A stretch of DNA of 35,810 bases, from the NCBI GenBank assembly GCA_001724265.1, contig MEDY01000315.1:1-35810 (forward strand), given 5' to 3'. Positions within the stretch are counted from its first letter, which is position 1. Each line of letters starts with the position of its first letter. This stretch comes from Rhizaria sp. SCN 62-66 (lineage: Eukaryota; Rhizaria, unplaced). This document shows, one piece after another, positions 19,974-30,200 of the stretch. The notes beneath the pieces were generated by a model, which saw nothing but the letters and a program-made list of their open reading frames with translations, was not told where the DNA came from and did not search any database. Made by a program: the position numbers and the translations under genes.

Positions 19974-20024
19974 GTACATATCATTATCATTGATGAAAAA
20001 TTTAAACTAACATTGTATATTTAG
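19970..20024 (+). other. Possible 55-bp terminal intron overlapping the apparent stop
   Basis: The end of the giant frame reads GAGCA|GTGAGT, so the apparent TGA stop is inside a consensus donor. Downstream is AT-rich sequence with ACTAAC (20006-20011), then TGTATATTTAG ending at 20024. Splicing would give CA+C (His) and the tail ISLRHELQYLFSS, ending at TAA 20065-20067. Its size is close to the other short introns I infer here. Confidence 0.5.
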
Positions 20025-20358
20025 CATATCTTTGCGTCATGAATTGCAGTATCTATTTAGTTCTTAATCACACTACCACTGAATAAAGCCTCATTTATTT
20101 CGAAAACAGTTTGTGGTGAGAACGGCTTGTTTTAAGTGGAAGTGTTCATTGGTCTTGAGTTCGCAGTTCATTTGTAATTACACTAAGCCAACTTTGAAGC
20201 ATCGTTATCAGTGATTATTTTAAATGTATCTCGTATTTTTAATTGTCTTGTAGTTTCTTGTTTTATAACACTTCTATTGATATTTGTTTCAAGTCAATAT
20301 ATCTCTCATAAAGTATGACGCTTCCTTCACGCCTGATTGAGTTCTGTTACCCACACAG
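19974..20358 (+). other. Spacer between giant gene and NTF2-like gene
   Basis: AT-rich sequence holds the 3' end of the giant gene, including AATAAA at 20082-20087, and the promoter/5' UTR of the next plus-strand gene. The bases just before ATG 20359 (TTACCCACACAG) resemble a splice acceptor, so a 5' UTR intron ending at the start codon is possible. No other gene is seen. Confidence 0.5.
20082..20087 (+). terminator. AATAAA polyadenylation signal
   Basis: A canonical AATAAA hexamer lies about 110 bp past the apparent stop of the giant gene, or 15 bp past the alternative TAA at 20065. It is followed by T-rich sequence. It is a plausible 3'-end signal for that transcript. Confidence 0.5.
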
Positions 20359-23135
20359 ATGACACGCAAGCTACTGCTCTTTGGAGCAGTCCTTGCAATG
20401 CTTCTTGCACTAGCCTTTGCGGCTACAGCAAGTCCACCAGATATTATCCCTGGAGCCCTGTGCCAGCCGTCTATGTCTACGGCGCTGATCGTAACGCCCC
20501 ACTCCGCAGCTGTATCGACCTCTGATTCAGAAGCAGCTGCAGACGCCGCCACGGCCGCCTCTGACAACGCAAACATAGCGCGTGATAGCAAAGCCATTGG
20601 AGAAGATGATGACAATGAAGCCCTTGTTGACGCACTTCTTGCCGACGAGGACAACGAGCTCCGCGACAACAGTAACAGCGACAATGCTGTGACCGAGACC
20701 GAGGCTGAGACCGAAGCCGAGACTGAGTCTGAGCCTAGCATTGATAACACCAACAACAATGTTGACAACATTAATGTTGAAGCTGACATCGACGAGACTG
20801 AGACTGAGGCCGACGACTTCCCCGATCGCCCCCGTCGCCACATCAACACGATGCGCGACCGTGAGCGCGACCTCGACGGCCACGATCACGAACGCGAGCA
20901 CGGCCACGGGCACGGCCGCGGACGCGGACTGGCGCACATGCCGCGCTCCGACTGGGCGCGCGACCGCGAGCGCCGCGACCGCAGCGGCCTATTTGACCAC
21001 GAGCTCGACAACGAGGCCCGCGAGGCGCGCATGCACGGTCCACCATTCCGCCGCCGCCACGGCGACGAGTCGGACCATAACTTGCACATGGAGCTTGAGG
21101 CCGCAATGAACGGTCCTTACGGTCACCTTGGTGCGGGACGCGGCAGCGGCTACGGCCGATTCAACGGCGGCGCTGACGCATACGGTCGCCCGCAGCCAGG
21201 GTTTGGCTTAGGCTCTCCCCGCGGACCCCACGGTCACGGCCCCCACGGTCCCTCTGACGGTGCTTTCGGCCGCCCGAGCGCCGCGCATGGCCACCCGTAC
21301 GGCGTAGACATGATGATGAACCCGCGTGGCGGCGACCCTGCGATGAGCGAGCGTTACATGAGCAGCATGCCGCCCAACATCGGCGGCAGCGGCTACATGC
21401 CAGGCCCCGGCGGAAACGACATGATGTATGGCGGCAACCCAAACGGCTACAATGACGGGTATGGCGGCCCTGGCATGGGTGCGGGCCCTATGATGCACAA
21501 CGGTGACTCCTCGATGATGCCGCCATCAAGGCCCTCGCCACGCCACGTGCACATGCGTGGCTTCTCGGGCCTCCCGCGCGACGAAGTGCTGCTCAATAAC
21601 ATTCAGGCGGCGCTCAACCGCGCGCGCAGGGCGCCTGAAACAGTAACGGAGGCTGGGGATGAGGAGACGGCGCTGTCGATGAGCGACGAAGACGCTGGAC
21701 GCGGACGCAGCTTCAGCACACTTGGCTCCAATAGTGACGGTAGGTTTTAGAAGATATGTCGCGAAAATGACAGTTTCGTGAAACAATATTTGTTTTCCAA
21801 TCTTTAATTCTATATTTTTATTTTAATACTATATTTTCACATTGAGTTTACATGTTTCTCTGCATTAAAATTTTGATAATATTTTTTTTAGACGATCTTC
21901 CAAGGATTGAGTCAACTCGTCGCCGTTTCCGTCATCGCCTTCACCACGCTCACGACCACCATGAGCGCGATGACGATGACAACGACACAGACATTCCGAT
22001 TAAGGAGCGGTGTGAGGCCCTTGCGACCGCGATCACGAAGATGGACGGCGCGACTCTGCGCAAGCTCATGGACAAGCACGTGCACCTGAGCTACGCCAAT
22101 TTCGAGCTCCCCACCGGGGGCCACTGGGTTGGTGACCGCGGTCTCAAGGCCTATGCCGAGCGCTACCGCAACACGGTTAAGGACGTCACGAACAAGATCC
22201 GTGTTGTGACTGCCGACGCCGGTTTCCAGCGCTGTGTGCTCAAGTATAACGTCACGGGCACGTTTATTCGCTCCGGAAGCAAGTTCCGCGACGTGACTCT
22301 GTACAACACCGTCGACTGGTCGCTGGGCCGCGTGACGCGCATGCGCCTTATCGACGGCGGCAACTACGACGCGATGATGCAGGCGTACCGCACGCGTTCC
22401 GAGGCCAACACTGTGAAGCTGTTCCGTGCTGTGTACACACACGGCCCTGGCGCTAAGCTGGACGAGCTGGTCTCTGACAAGGCCCTCGTGCTACTGGGCC
22501 GCCGCGGCTACACGTTTAACGGCACCACCGCTGTGAGCAAGGCGCTGACCGCGATCAAGAAGTTCGCCGGCGAGTTCGGGCTCTCACGCGAGTCGCTGCT
22601 GCTACCACTGAACGCGCGCAAGTCGAAGCAGTGCGAGTTCATGTTCGCAGACGAGCACAACCACGGCGGGGAGTGCCGCGTGTACAATCTCAAGTCGCGC
22701 ACGACGTCGTTTAAACACGTTGACTTTGTCTACCGCATCCGCTTTGACGACAACGGCAAGTTGGACCGGCTCTTCATTGTCGAGTCGCGTGCGTTCTTAC
22801 CGGGCGAGCTCGTGCGCGAAATCAAGACCAGCGCAGGTGACCATACGCACATAAGTGCGGGTGATTATACCGACCTGAGTGCGCCGAGTGGTGCAGGTGG
22901 GCGTGCGAGTGGGGGTGGGGCTGCCATCACAGCAACTATGACTGGAGTTACAGGCACTACTAGTGCGAATGCTGCTGCTGCGCCAACAGACACAAACATC
23001 CACACTGCACCGAGTCGTTCAAGGATTAATGAAGACGATAACGACATTGCAGACCTGATTGATCTCGATGATGACGATGATGATGACGGTGAGGACAGGA
23101 TTGACCGCGAGAGTGACAGTGCGCACGACGATTAG
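20359..23135 (+). CDS. Secreted protein with acidic/His/Gly-rich linker and two NTF2-like (SnoaL-type) domains
   Basis: Exon 1 is 20359-21739 and exon 2 starts at 21892; the intron (GTAGGT...TTTTTTTAG, 152 bp, AT-rich) splits an Asp codon. The first 25 or so residues form a clear signal peptide (MTRKLLLFGAVLAMLLALAF, then ATAS), so the product enters the secretory pathway. Residues about 45-180 are acidic, 190-240 Arg/His/Asp-rich and 240-410 Gly/Pro/Met-rich, probably disordered. Exon 2 encodes two successive domains of about 125 residues. The first begins at KERCEALATAI (about residue 498) and includes HWVGDRGLKAYAERY. The second begins at NTVKLFRAVYTHGPG (about 628) and includes GRRGYTFNGTTAVSKALTAI. 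Both have the cone-shaped NTF2/SnoaL pattern of an N-terminal helix pair then long strands. Function is unknown. An Asp-rich tail precedes TAG 23133-23135, after which the frame stays open to TAA 23246. Confidence 0.75.
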
Positions 23136-23246
23136 AGTGTTGCAGAGGTGTTACAGTTCGAGCCTGAAAAGCAGAGCGACCCGCATCCGCGCAACATGCA
23201 CTTTGCAACTGGTCGCCGTGTGCGTGGACCACCACGCTTGACGTAA
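23089..23246 (+). other. TAG with 36-codon in-frame extension, or possible 57-bp in-phase intron
   Basis: After TAG 23133-23135 the same frame continues for 36 sense codons to TAA 23244-23246. It encodes a charged tail (VLQFEPEKQSDPHPRNMHF and more) at about 58% GC, clearly higher than the sequence past the TAA. Alternatively GTGAGG at 23089 and TTGCAG ending at 23145 would remove 57 bases, including the TAG, and keep the frame. Either way the protein would end with this tail. A true TAG stop with a GC-rich UTR remains possible. Confidence 0.45.
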
Positions 23247-23483
23247 ACTGAAAGTGGGTGAGATAAAATGAGTGACATTGTGCATATCGAGCAGTAAAGT
23301 AACCCTGTTGATGCGCACAGTTGAAAATACACGATGAATAGGAGCAGAGACATTAGTATTTGATTCACGAATAGATTAAAGCTGCTCATATATAGTAGGC
23401 AGTTTATTTCGTGTTGAGATTTTTCCTCGAGGCGAATACCACTTGAATATGGAACGCTCGCGTTCTCAACTGCCTGACTCTGC

Positions 23484-23505
23484 CCACGGTCTTCGCTGAC
23501 CGTGG
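23484..23505. repeat. Perfect 8-bp hairpin (CCACGGTC/GACCGTGG)
   Basis: CCACGGTC (23484-23491) and GACCGTGG (23498-23505) flank the 6-base loop TTCGCT. It lies about 240 bp past the end of the NTF2-like gene and is GC-rich in a mixed-composition spacer. It could be a 3' UTR structure or part of an unannotated small RNA. It does not fit a tRNA cloverleaf. Confidence 0.6.
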
Positions 23506-23819
23506 CCAGTTGGCCGACTGAGCTGGCACGCGATCAGGACTGACCGAGGAGTGAAGCAAAAGCCAAGAACGCCTGATCAACGTTTATGTGTGAACCTACA
23601 ACTGATATATTTGGGGAGATACTTTTGCTTGACTATTTCCCCAAATTTGTACACCTTGACATTTCGGCTATGTGCATGTACTCGACGCGAACTTGGAAGG
23701 GCTGGCGCGTGCGCCTCGAACCGGCTCAAATCTACCGCGTTTTCGTCGTGTATATGAACACGCGCTAGGTTATTTCAGAGCTGTTGGAATATAACGGTCT
23801 CTGTTATATATTGCTTAAC

Positions 23820-23827
23820 TGACGTCA
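23820..23827. promoter_or_regulatory. CRE/ATF-like palindrome TGACGTCA
   Basis: The exact 8-base palindrome bound by bZIP factors of the CREB/ATF type lies about 245 bp upstream of ATG 24071, just after a TATATA-containing stretch (CTGTTATATATTGC). The same octamer also occurs inside the giant coding frame near 11699, so a chance occurrence is realistic. Confidence 0.25.
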
Positions 23828-24070
23828 AGATCAGAAACTGCGATTTGTGTCGTCGTTTCGTGTCTTGAATGCGCACGCGAGGACGAAACACAGTTTTGCA
23901 TTCTCTCGTTTTCCAACACTGATTTCGCGCATAATTCCCGCTCGCCTCATACTGCCTATGAATAATTCATGCTTCCATACCGCCGAAATATTACACCACG
24001 CACTTACTTCCTATTCTATCGACAATTCCACGCGTGCAATCGATTTTTCTACAGCAACCACCCCGCCAAG

Positions 24071-25210
24071 ATGTCCGCCCCTGCTGCGCTCGACACCGCG
24101 ACCCTCGAGAAGTTCCGCAAGATCACCGCCATGACCTACAAGGAGCAGGCCGTGTTCTACCTCAACGCCTTCTGGAAGGACGGCGCCGAGGCCGAGGCTG
24201 AGTCTGTCTGGAAGACCATGCACGACTTCATCGCTGTCGACCACGCCAAGGGCAAGAACGGCAACCAGCTCGACGAGGTCCTCTCTCACCACTACCTCCA
24301 GAAGGTCGGCCGCACCCTGACTGCGATCGAGCTGCGCCAGGAGCTCCGCAAGATCGACCTCGACGCCAATGGCGAGATGGCTCTTGCTGAGTACCTCATC
24401 TTCCGCGCCGGCCAGACCGGCACCCCCCGCGAGGTGATCGCTCTCATCAACAACCCCCAGGGCGGTGAGGCCAACCCCGAGGAGCTCGTGGCGGCGCAGA
24501 ACCAGCTCGACGCGCTCACCAAGGCCTTCGAGGAGCTCCAGGTGCAGCTCGACCAGCAGAAGGAGCTCGAGGCTGCGTCCCGCAAGGCCTCAGCCGATGC
24601 CGTTAAGGTCGAGGCCGCCGCCGTGGCCGCCGAGCGTGTCGCCAAGGACGCCGAGGCGCAGGTGCGCGCCGCCGAGCAGCTGGTCCGCGACGCCGAGGCC
24701 GAGGCCGTGGCTGTGGACGCCGCGCTCAAGGCCGAGCAGGACGCCTATACTGGCGAGATGGCGCGCCTCGAGGCCATCACCAAGGACGACTCCGCAGGCA
24801 TCGTCAAGCGCAACACCGCCGTCCAGGACCTCGCTCGCATGAAGGGCGCCGACCCGCTCCCTCTGCAGCGCGCCAAGATCAACCAGGAGGCGCAGGTCCG
24901 CAAGGTCCAGCGCGCGCGCAAGGCGGCCGAGGAGAAGACTGCTGAGGCCGCCGAGAAGACGGCCGAGGCCGTTGCTCAGCGCGAGCACGCCGTGCAGGCG
25001 CGCCACGCCGCCGAGGCTGCCGCAGCCGCCGCGGAGGAGCAGACCAAGGCCGTCGAGGCGCAGCTGGCCGCCGTGCAGGCGCAGACGGCCGAGGCGGAGA
25101 AGAAGCTCGAGGAGCTTAAGTCGCAGGCCGGTGTTCCCCACGGTGCCATCTGGTGGATGGAGCGCGAGATCCTCGAGAAGAAGCGCTCCCTGCCCCAGCG
25201 CTTCCAGTAA
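24071..25210 (+). CDS. EF-hand/coiled-coil protein resembling ABP34 calcium-regulated actin-bundling proteins
   Basis: This is a single exon of 379 codons from ATG 24071 to TAA 25208-25210; in-frame codons upstream of the ATG are AT-rich UTR. The N-terminal region has KEQAVFYLNAFW (residues 24-35), a pattern I associate with the amoebozoan 34-kDa calcium-regulated actin bundler family. A canonical EF-hand loop follows at D96-E107 (DLDANGEMALAE, with D96, D98, N100, E102 and E107 as ligands), then LIFRAG. Residues about 135-355 are a long Ala/Glu/Lys/Gln heptad-rich coiled coil. The C-terminus GAIWWMEREILEKKRSLPQ is aromatic and charged and looks conserved. Codon use is strongly biased to C/G endings and free of low-complexity inserts, suggesting high expression. 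A cytoskeletal, calcium-responsive role is an inference; actin binding is not shown by the sequence alone. Confidence 0.75.
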   Translation: MSAPAALDTATLEKFRKITAMTYKEQAVFYLNAFWKDGAEAEAESVWKTMHDFIAVDHAKGKNGNQLDEVLSHHYLQKVGRTLTAIELRQELRKIDLDANGEMALAEYLIFRAGQTGTPREVIALINNPQGGEANPEELVAAQNQLDALTKAFEELQVQLDQQKELEAASRKASADAVKVEAAAVAAERVAKDAEAQVRAAEQLVRDAEAEAVAVDAALKAEQDAYTGEMARLEAITKDDSAGIVKRNTAVQDLARMKGADPLPLQRAKINQEAQVRKVQRARKAAEEKTAEAAEKTAEAVAQREHAVQARHAAEAAAAAAEEQTKAVEAQLAAVQAQTAEAEKKLEELKSQAGVPHGAIWWMEREILEKKRSLPQRFQ

Positions 25211-25231
25211 GCAAGCCGGCTCTCGTCGCTT

Positions 25232-25259
25232 GCCACTCGCCACTCGCCACTCGCCACTC
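25232..25259 (+). repeat. Four tandem copies of GCCACTC
   Basis: The 7-base unit GCCACTC is repeated exactly four times starting 21 bp after the stop of the EF-hand gene, so it lies in its 3' UTR. It is a simple microsatellite; no regulatory role is evident. Confidence 0.9.
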
Positions 25260-25437
25260 GTCGACCGCAATCACTGCGCGCGTGAGCGAAAACGTGCCCC
25301 AAACCAAACACTCTCTCTTTTTGTACATATATAACCCATTTTTATGATAAAACACATAATACCAATAATACAAATGATTCTTTCATTCTATTGAATGCGA
25401 TAGTGTCATCGTACCTTAACATACTTGCTGCTTAAAA

Positions 25438-25454
25438 TGACTCGTAACGAGTCA
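25438..25454. repeat. 17-bp near-perfect palindrome (TGACTCGT-A-ACGAGTCA)
   Basis: Two exact 8-base arms are separated by one base. The arms begin with TGACTC, the half-site type recognised by AP-1/GCN4 bZIP proteins. The location between two convergent genes does not suggest a promoter. Confidence 0.6.
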
Positions 25455-26471
25455 CATTCAAGCCGAGAAAGCGAGAAATTAGCACTGAGAAAAACACTGA
25501 ATGTGTATTGATTGACCGCAATTGCGGTGATGTTGAAGATGACTAATTAGGGACACGGATCAACATGAACAAGAGGATTCAGTTGTCGTGTTAAAAAAGG
25601 ACTAGATAAAAGTACATAACGAGAGCGTGGTAGCTCTCTTAGGAGTGAGGGTGCATGCGAAGGAGCGGAACTGGCTACAGACAGAAAGGGACACATAGAG
25701 GATCTAATGTGGTGAGTGATGGTAATGATATCAATCAAGAAACACATTAACAAAGCGATACTAAAGTAAACGCCACCCACTGGCCCAGTGCTATCTTGCT
25801 GTACCGATGAGATCAGCGACAGCAACACGCTGCAGTGCAACTGCATCGTTGCCGTGACCAGACCATAGAGCAAGATGACACGCTGTAAGCAAGGGAGTCG
25901 AGTCTACGAAAGAGTCTGTTTGGTTACTAATAAATCAGAGTACGAATACGAATGCCCACGCAACACAGCCCTCAAGGAGCCATGCTGTCGCCTTGGAATA
26001 AATATGATTTCATCAGATTAGCACGCAAACTAGCAAGCACCATAACAGACGTGTTGATAGGAGTGATATGAGTTTGAAGCAATACGTACAATCGTTCACA
26101 TCGTACTAGCAGCATGACACGGGATATGAGCCTCATTGTTGCTGAGACATTAAATACGGCTAAACAGGAAGTGAAACAAAGGAGATAAGATACAGAATGA
26201 GTATAGATAGTTACAATGACGTCTGCCACATGTCGGTCGAGTGAAAAGAGATTGGTATTGAGTCAGATTAAACGCGTATATCAAACCTGCCTACACGTAT
26301 GCGGCAAGATCATAGGATGGTGCATCGTTATGGTTTATCATCATATTAACAACAAAAGAAGGGGCACAGAGCGGACAAAAGCAAAGAAATGACAGTTTAA
26401 CTACTAGCGTACCTATATAGTATATTAGTTTGCATCTATCTTTGCTTTGTCAAAGGCGGCATGGAAACTAT

Positions 26472-26845
26472 TTACTTGGAGCCGGGGGTGGTGGTGGCGA
26501 CATAGGGCTTGAACTTGCAGGCCGTGAGGTCGGGGCAAGTGAAGGTCTTCTGGTGGAACTTGGTGTTGTCGATGAGGAAGCGACCATTTTTAGCGAAGAA
26601 ACCCATGGTGGGAGCACCACGACCTATGTTTGGAGGAAAGGTTGAGCAGAGATAGAGTGGGAGATGAGAAGCGTTGGTGGGCGAGCAGGTCCGTTGGGGT
26701 GGATTTGGGATCAAAGACCAAGCACTCGAAGGGCGCAGACAAGACAGCAAAATGACGTACCCTTGTAGAAGCTGTTGTTACCACGCTTGGAGGTGAGGTT
26801 GCCACGAACAACGTTGGCGGCGCGAGCGAGGGACGAACGGAACAT
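26472..26845 (-). CDS. MRPL41: Mitochondrial ribosomal protein mL41 (MRPL41 family)
   Basis: Two exons, 26845-26761 and 26623-26472, are joined across a 137-bp intron (GTACGT...CATAG) that splits a Gly codon; TAA ends the frame. The 78-residue product begins with a basic, Ser/Ala/Arg-rich mitochondrial-targeting-like segment (MFRSSLARAANVVRG). The family core then follows: LTSKRGNNSFYKGRG, MGFFAKNGRF and PDLTACKFKPYV. These match the mL41 pattern of SKRG...FYKGRG, a G[FY] segment and DL..FKLKPYV. The protein ends shortly after KPYV, whereas metazoan mL41 continues with a C-terminal extension; this shorter form is closer to the conserved core. It would be a component of the mitochondrial large ribosomal subunit. 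It is transcribed divergently from the TBL1-like gene. Confidence 0.9.
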
Positions 26846-27277
26846 CGTACCTGGACCTGAGTTGGAGCGATCAGATAGGACGTTAGAAAGCGGGCAAGTG
26901 TGAGAACAAGGCAAATGTGGTTATTATTTCTACATTCTATGTTGCACAATCTACCAGCAACACGGACTAATTTGTTAAACAAATGATACAGCAGCTTAGT
27001 ATGCCTCTCCGAAGATCGTGCTCATCTCTTCTCGTGCGCCAACCCCCGCGGCCTAACTTCAGCAGGACCAAGCCAGACCGACGACTGACGGACCGAGTGA
27101 CTGTGAGAGAGCCTGTCCGTCCCGCCCTCGGTGTGTGGGCAATGAGGAGCACTTTGCAGATCGGCTCCTGGTGTTGAACAATCGTTGATTTGGTCGTCGA
27201 TTGACTCCTCGATCTAGATTGGTCTTTTGTTTCGGGCCTTTCAATTTTGTATTGTGTAGTGATCACCCCGACGTACT
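26846..27277. promoter_or_regulatory. Bidirectional promoter region between mL41 and TBL1-like genes
   Basis: The 432 bp between two divergent start codons must contain both promoters. The mL41 ATG is preceded on its strand by CAACTCAGGTCCAGGTACG, which has acceptor-like and donor-like elements, so a 5' UTR intron cannot be excluded. An inverted CCAAT (ATTGG, 27218-27222) lies 56 bp before the TBL1 start. No TATA box is obvious. Confidence 0.45.
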
Positions 27278-30200
27278 ATGGCTTCTCTGACGAGCGACGA
27301 GCTCAACTATGTCATCCTCCGCTACATGCTCGAGTCTGGTACGTCCCACCACTGCAATTTCCACCTCAGCCACACTGCACCACATTAGGACTTTTCTCCA
27401 TGTCATTTTTCGCAGAGCCCGCTGCCCGCCATGTGCTCACTTGTCCGTCTTCTTCCGTTCTGTGACCCCCGCGCGACATCTTGCATCGTGACTTTCGCCC
27501 GTTGCTAATTTGCACAGGCTTCGTGCACTCTGCGTACACGTTCTCGCATGAATCCTTCGTGCTCAAGTCAAACATTAACACTATGGAGGTTCCCACGGGC
27601 GCTCTCGTCTCTTTCGTGCAAAAGGGCCTTCAGTACGCCGAAATTGAGGCGCACGTGAACGAAGACGGCTCCCGCGTCGCCTGCGACTCTGAGTTCTCGC
27701 TCGTCGCGCCCCACGTCTGCCAGCCCGCCCTTCGTCGCGCCGCCGGTGCGCCGTACGACCCCCTGGACGCGGACTACGGCACGCTCGAGGTCGACGCCGC
27801 GGACCGCTACACGCTGCCCGCGCACAAGGCGCTTGCGCTGGCGTGCGCGTGGCACCCCGCGCGGCCGCTGCTCGCCACCGCGGCCGCCGACGGCACGGTG
27901 CGGCTGTGGGACTTCGGGCCCGAAGTGCTGGCCGCCGTCGCTGCGGGCGGCTCGCACGCGTTGGCCGCGCTGGGTGAGGCCGAACTGCACCGCCGCACGC
28001 TCGCCGTGCTCGCCGCCTCCCACTCGCTCACTCCCACCGCCGTCGCACCCGCGGCCGCCGCCGCCGCGATGGATGCGGTCGGCAGCGCGTGCGCCCGCGG
28101 GGCGTACACGTTCACCGTGACCCCCACGGCCCCCGCGGGCTCGGCCGCCGCCGCCGCGCTCGCCGCCGCCGCCGCCGGTGCCGACGGCATCGACATCGTC
28201 CCGACCCACACCGCCAAGCGCTCCCACACCTCTAGCTCGAGCTCTAGCGCCAGCGCTAGTGCCGACGCCGCTGCTGCTGCTGAGGCGGACGTGGTGCTGG
28301 TGCGCCCCCCCGCGGCAGCGGACGCCGTCGTCGCCCTTACCTGGCAGCCCTTTCCCTGCGGCCTCACACTCGCCAGCTCGAGCTCCAGCAGCTCTAGCTC
28401 TAGCTCTGGCGCCGCCATAGGCTCTCAGGCGTCCACGGCGGCGTCCCCGGCGGGCCAGACGTGGCTGCTGGCGCTGGCCACGGCCTCGGGCCGCGTCTGG
28501 CTCACCGCCGTCCCCGCCGCGCCCGCGCCGCCCCAGCTCCTCGGACAGCTCTCAGACTCAGCCAATGCCGGTCAGAGCGCTGCCGCTGCTGCTGCTGCTG
28601 CTGCGGCGGACACGGCTGCGGGTCTGGGTGCGTACAGCCGCCCCGCGCACAGCGGGCCCGTCACGGTGCTGCGGTTCGCCCGCGGCCCGGCCCCTGCGCA
28701 CACGCCGTTCCCCCTCCCCGCGGCTCTCGCGGCGGCCTCCAACAGCAGCACCAGCGCCACCTCAAGCAGCAGCAGCAGCAGCAGCAGCAGCAGTGCGAGT
28801 GCGAGTGAGCGTGAGGCTGGCGAGAGCGTGCTCGTCGAGGCCGAGAGCGCTGCGGACGCCGCCACCGCGCCGCTGCCCCTGCCGCTGCTGCTCACCTGCG
28901 GGCTCGACGGCCGCGCGCGCGTCTGGCGCCTGTATATCACCACGGCCAACAACAACAACAACACGATGCGTATGGCTGCCTCGGTGCGCGACATCACACT
29001 CTCCGCCAGTGCCAGCTGTAGTTCAAGTGCGAGTGCGGGCTCGAGCGCTGTGTCTGCGCAGGTGCTGGACGCTGACTGGCGCGACGAAGCCACCTTTGCC
29101 GTTGCCCTCGCCGCCACCTCTAACAGCAGCAGCAGCAGCGGCAGCGCGGGCTCCGTCGACGAGCTGTCCGCCGGCGGCGGCGCCGTTGTGATCGCGAGTG
29201 CAGCGACGTCGACCCCGCTGCTCGTCCTCTCCGCGGCACACGCCGGCGACGCCACCGCGCTACGCTGGTGTCCCCAGGGCGTGACGCTCGCCACGGGCGG
29301 CGCGGACGGCGTACTGCGGCTCTGGCGGCCGAGGCTGCCCCACGCGCGCGCAGTCGCGGCCCACATGGCGCCCGCCGTCGCAGCCTCCGCCGCCGCCGCA
29401 GTCGCTGCGGCCGCCGCGGGCGCGGGCGCGGGGGCGGGCTCGCAGGCCCTTGTCGCCGCCGCCGTCGCCGAGGCCGCCTCCGCCGCCGCTGCCCCCAACT
29501 CCACTGAGGGCGACGCCGCAGCGAGTGCTGCGGCTGAGGATCCTGCTGCGATCGCGGCCGCGGTCGCCGCGTCGGCCGCCTCGCTGCCGCCGCTGCCGCT
29601 CGTGGTGGCGCAGGCCGCGCGCGCCGCGCCTAACGCGGGTGGGCCCCGGGCCGTGCTGACGGGCCACGCGCGCGGTATCACCACTCTCCGCTTCCAGGTA
29701 TGCACTTTAACGCAATATATCTCGATTATGTGAAAAATATTCGGAAGTTCAGGAGTGTATTTCAGAATATATTTGTGATATCCACCCGTGCGGTTTATTT
29801 TGCGTCATTTCACTCACGTTTAGTGTTATTGTATGACAATTCTGTGCTTTTGCTTACTTTTTCTTCCCTCTCATAGGACCCCGGACCGCTGCCCCGGGAC
29901 GCGCTGGTCGTGGCGCCCGACTGGCGCGCTCTCGCCGCCGCCGAGCTCCGCGCCGTGGAGCGCGCCGACGCCGCTGTGGCCGAGACCGCCGCGGCCGCGA
30001 CCGCCGCCGCGGCCGCCGCTGAGGCCGCCGCCGCCGAGGCCGAGTCTACCGCTGCTACCGCCGCCGCTGAGCCGAAGCCCGAGTCAAAGACCGAGAGCAG
30101 CGGCGACTCCGCCGCCGCGACCGCGATGACTGACGACGCCGACGCCGCCACCGCCGTCGCCGCTGCTGCCGAGGCGGCGGCCGCTGCCAGCCCGGCCGCC

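Larger units (their letters stand above)
23247..24070. other. Intergenic region and promoter of the EF-hand gene
   Basis: About 820 bp without a convincing gene. It contains a perfect 8-bp hairpin (23484-23505), a palindromic TGACGTCA (23820-23827) and a 60-codon open frame (23586-23768) that I do not accept as coding. The last 200 bp should be promoter and 5' UTR of the EF-hand gene; CCCCGCCAAG directly precedes its ATG. Confidence 0.5.
25211..26471. other. AT-rich spacer between convergent genes
   Basis: About 1.26 kb separate the ends of the EF-hand gene (plus) and mL41 (minus). It contains a 7-bp tandem repeat (25232-25259) and a 17-bp near-palindrome (25438-25454). Open frames on the minus strand (for example 25547-25873 and 25972-26229) are AT-rich, hydrophobic and have no recognisable domain or splice framework. 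I see no gene here. Confidence 0.55.

Noticed and set aside
23586-23768. 60-codon ATG frame in the spacer before the EF-hand gene
   Set aside because: It is short, has AT-rich codon use unlike real exons here, and no recognisable domain or nearby signals. An opening of this size is expected by chance.
25547-26229. Minus-strand open frames between the EF-hand and mL41 genes
   Set aside because: Hydrophobic, AT-rich translations with no family resemblance and no consistent splice sites; most likely spacer.
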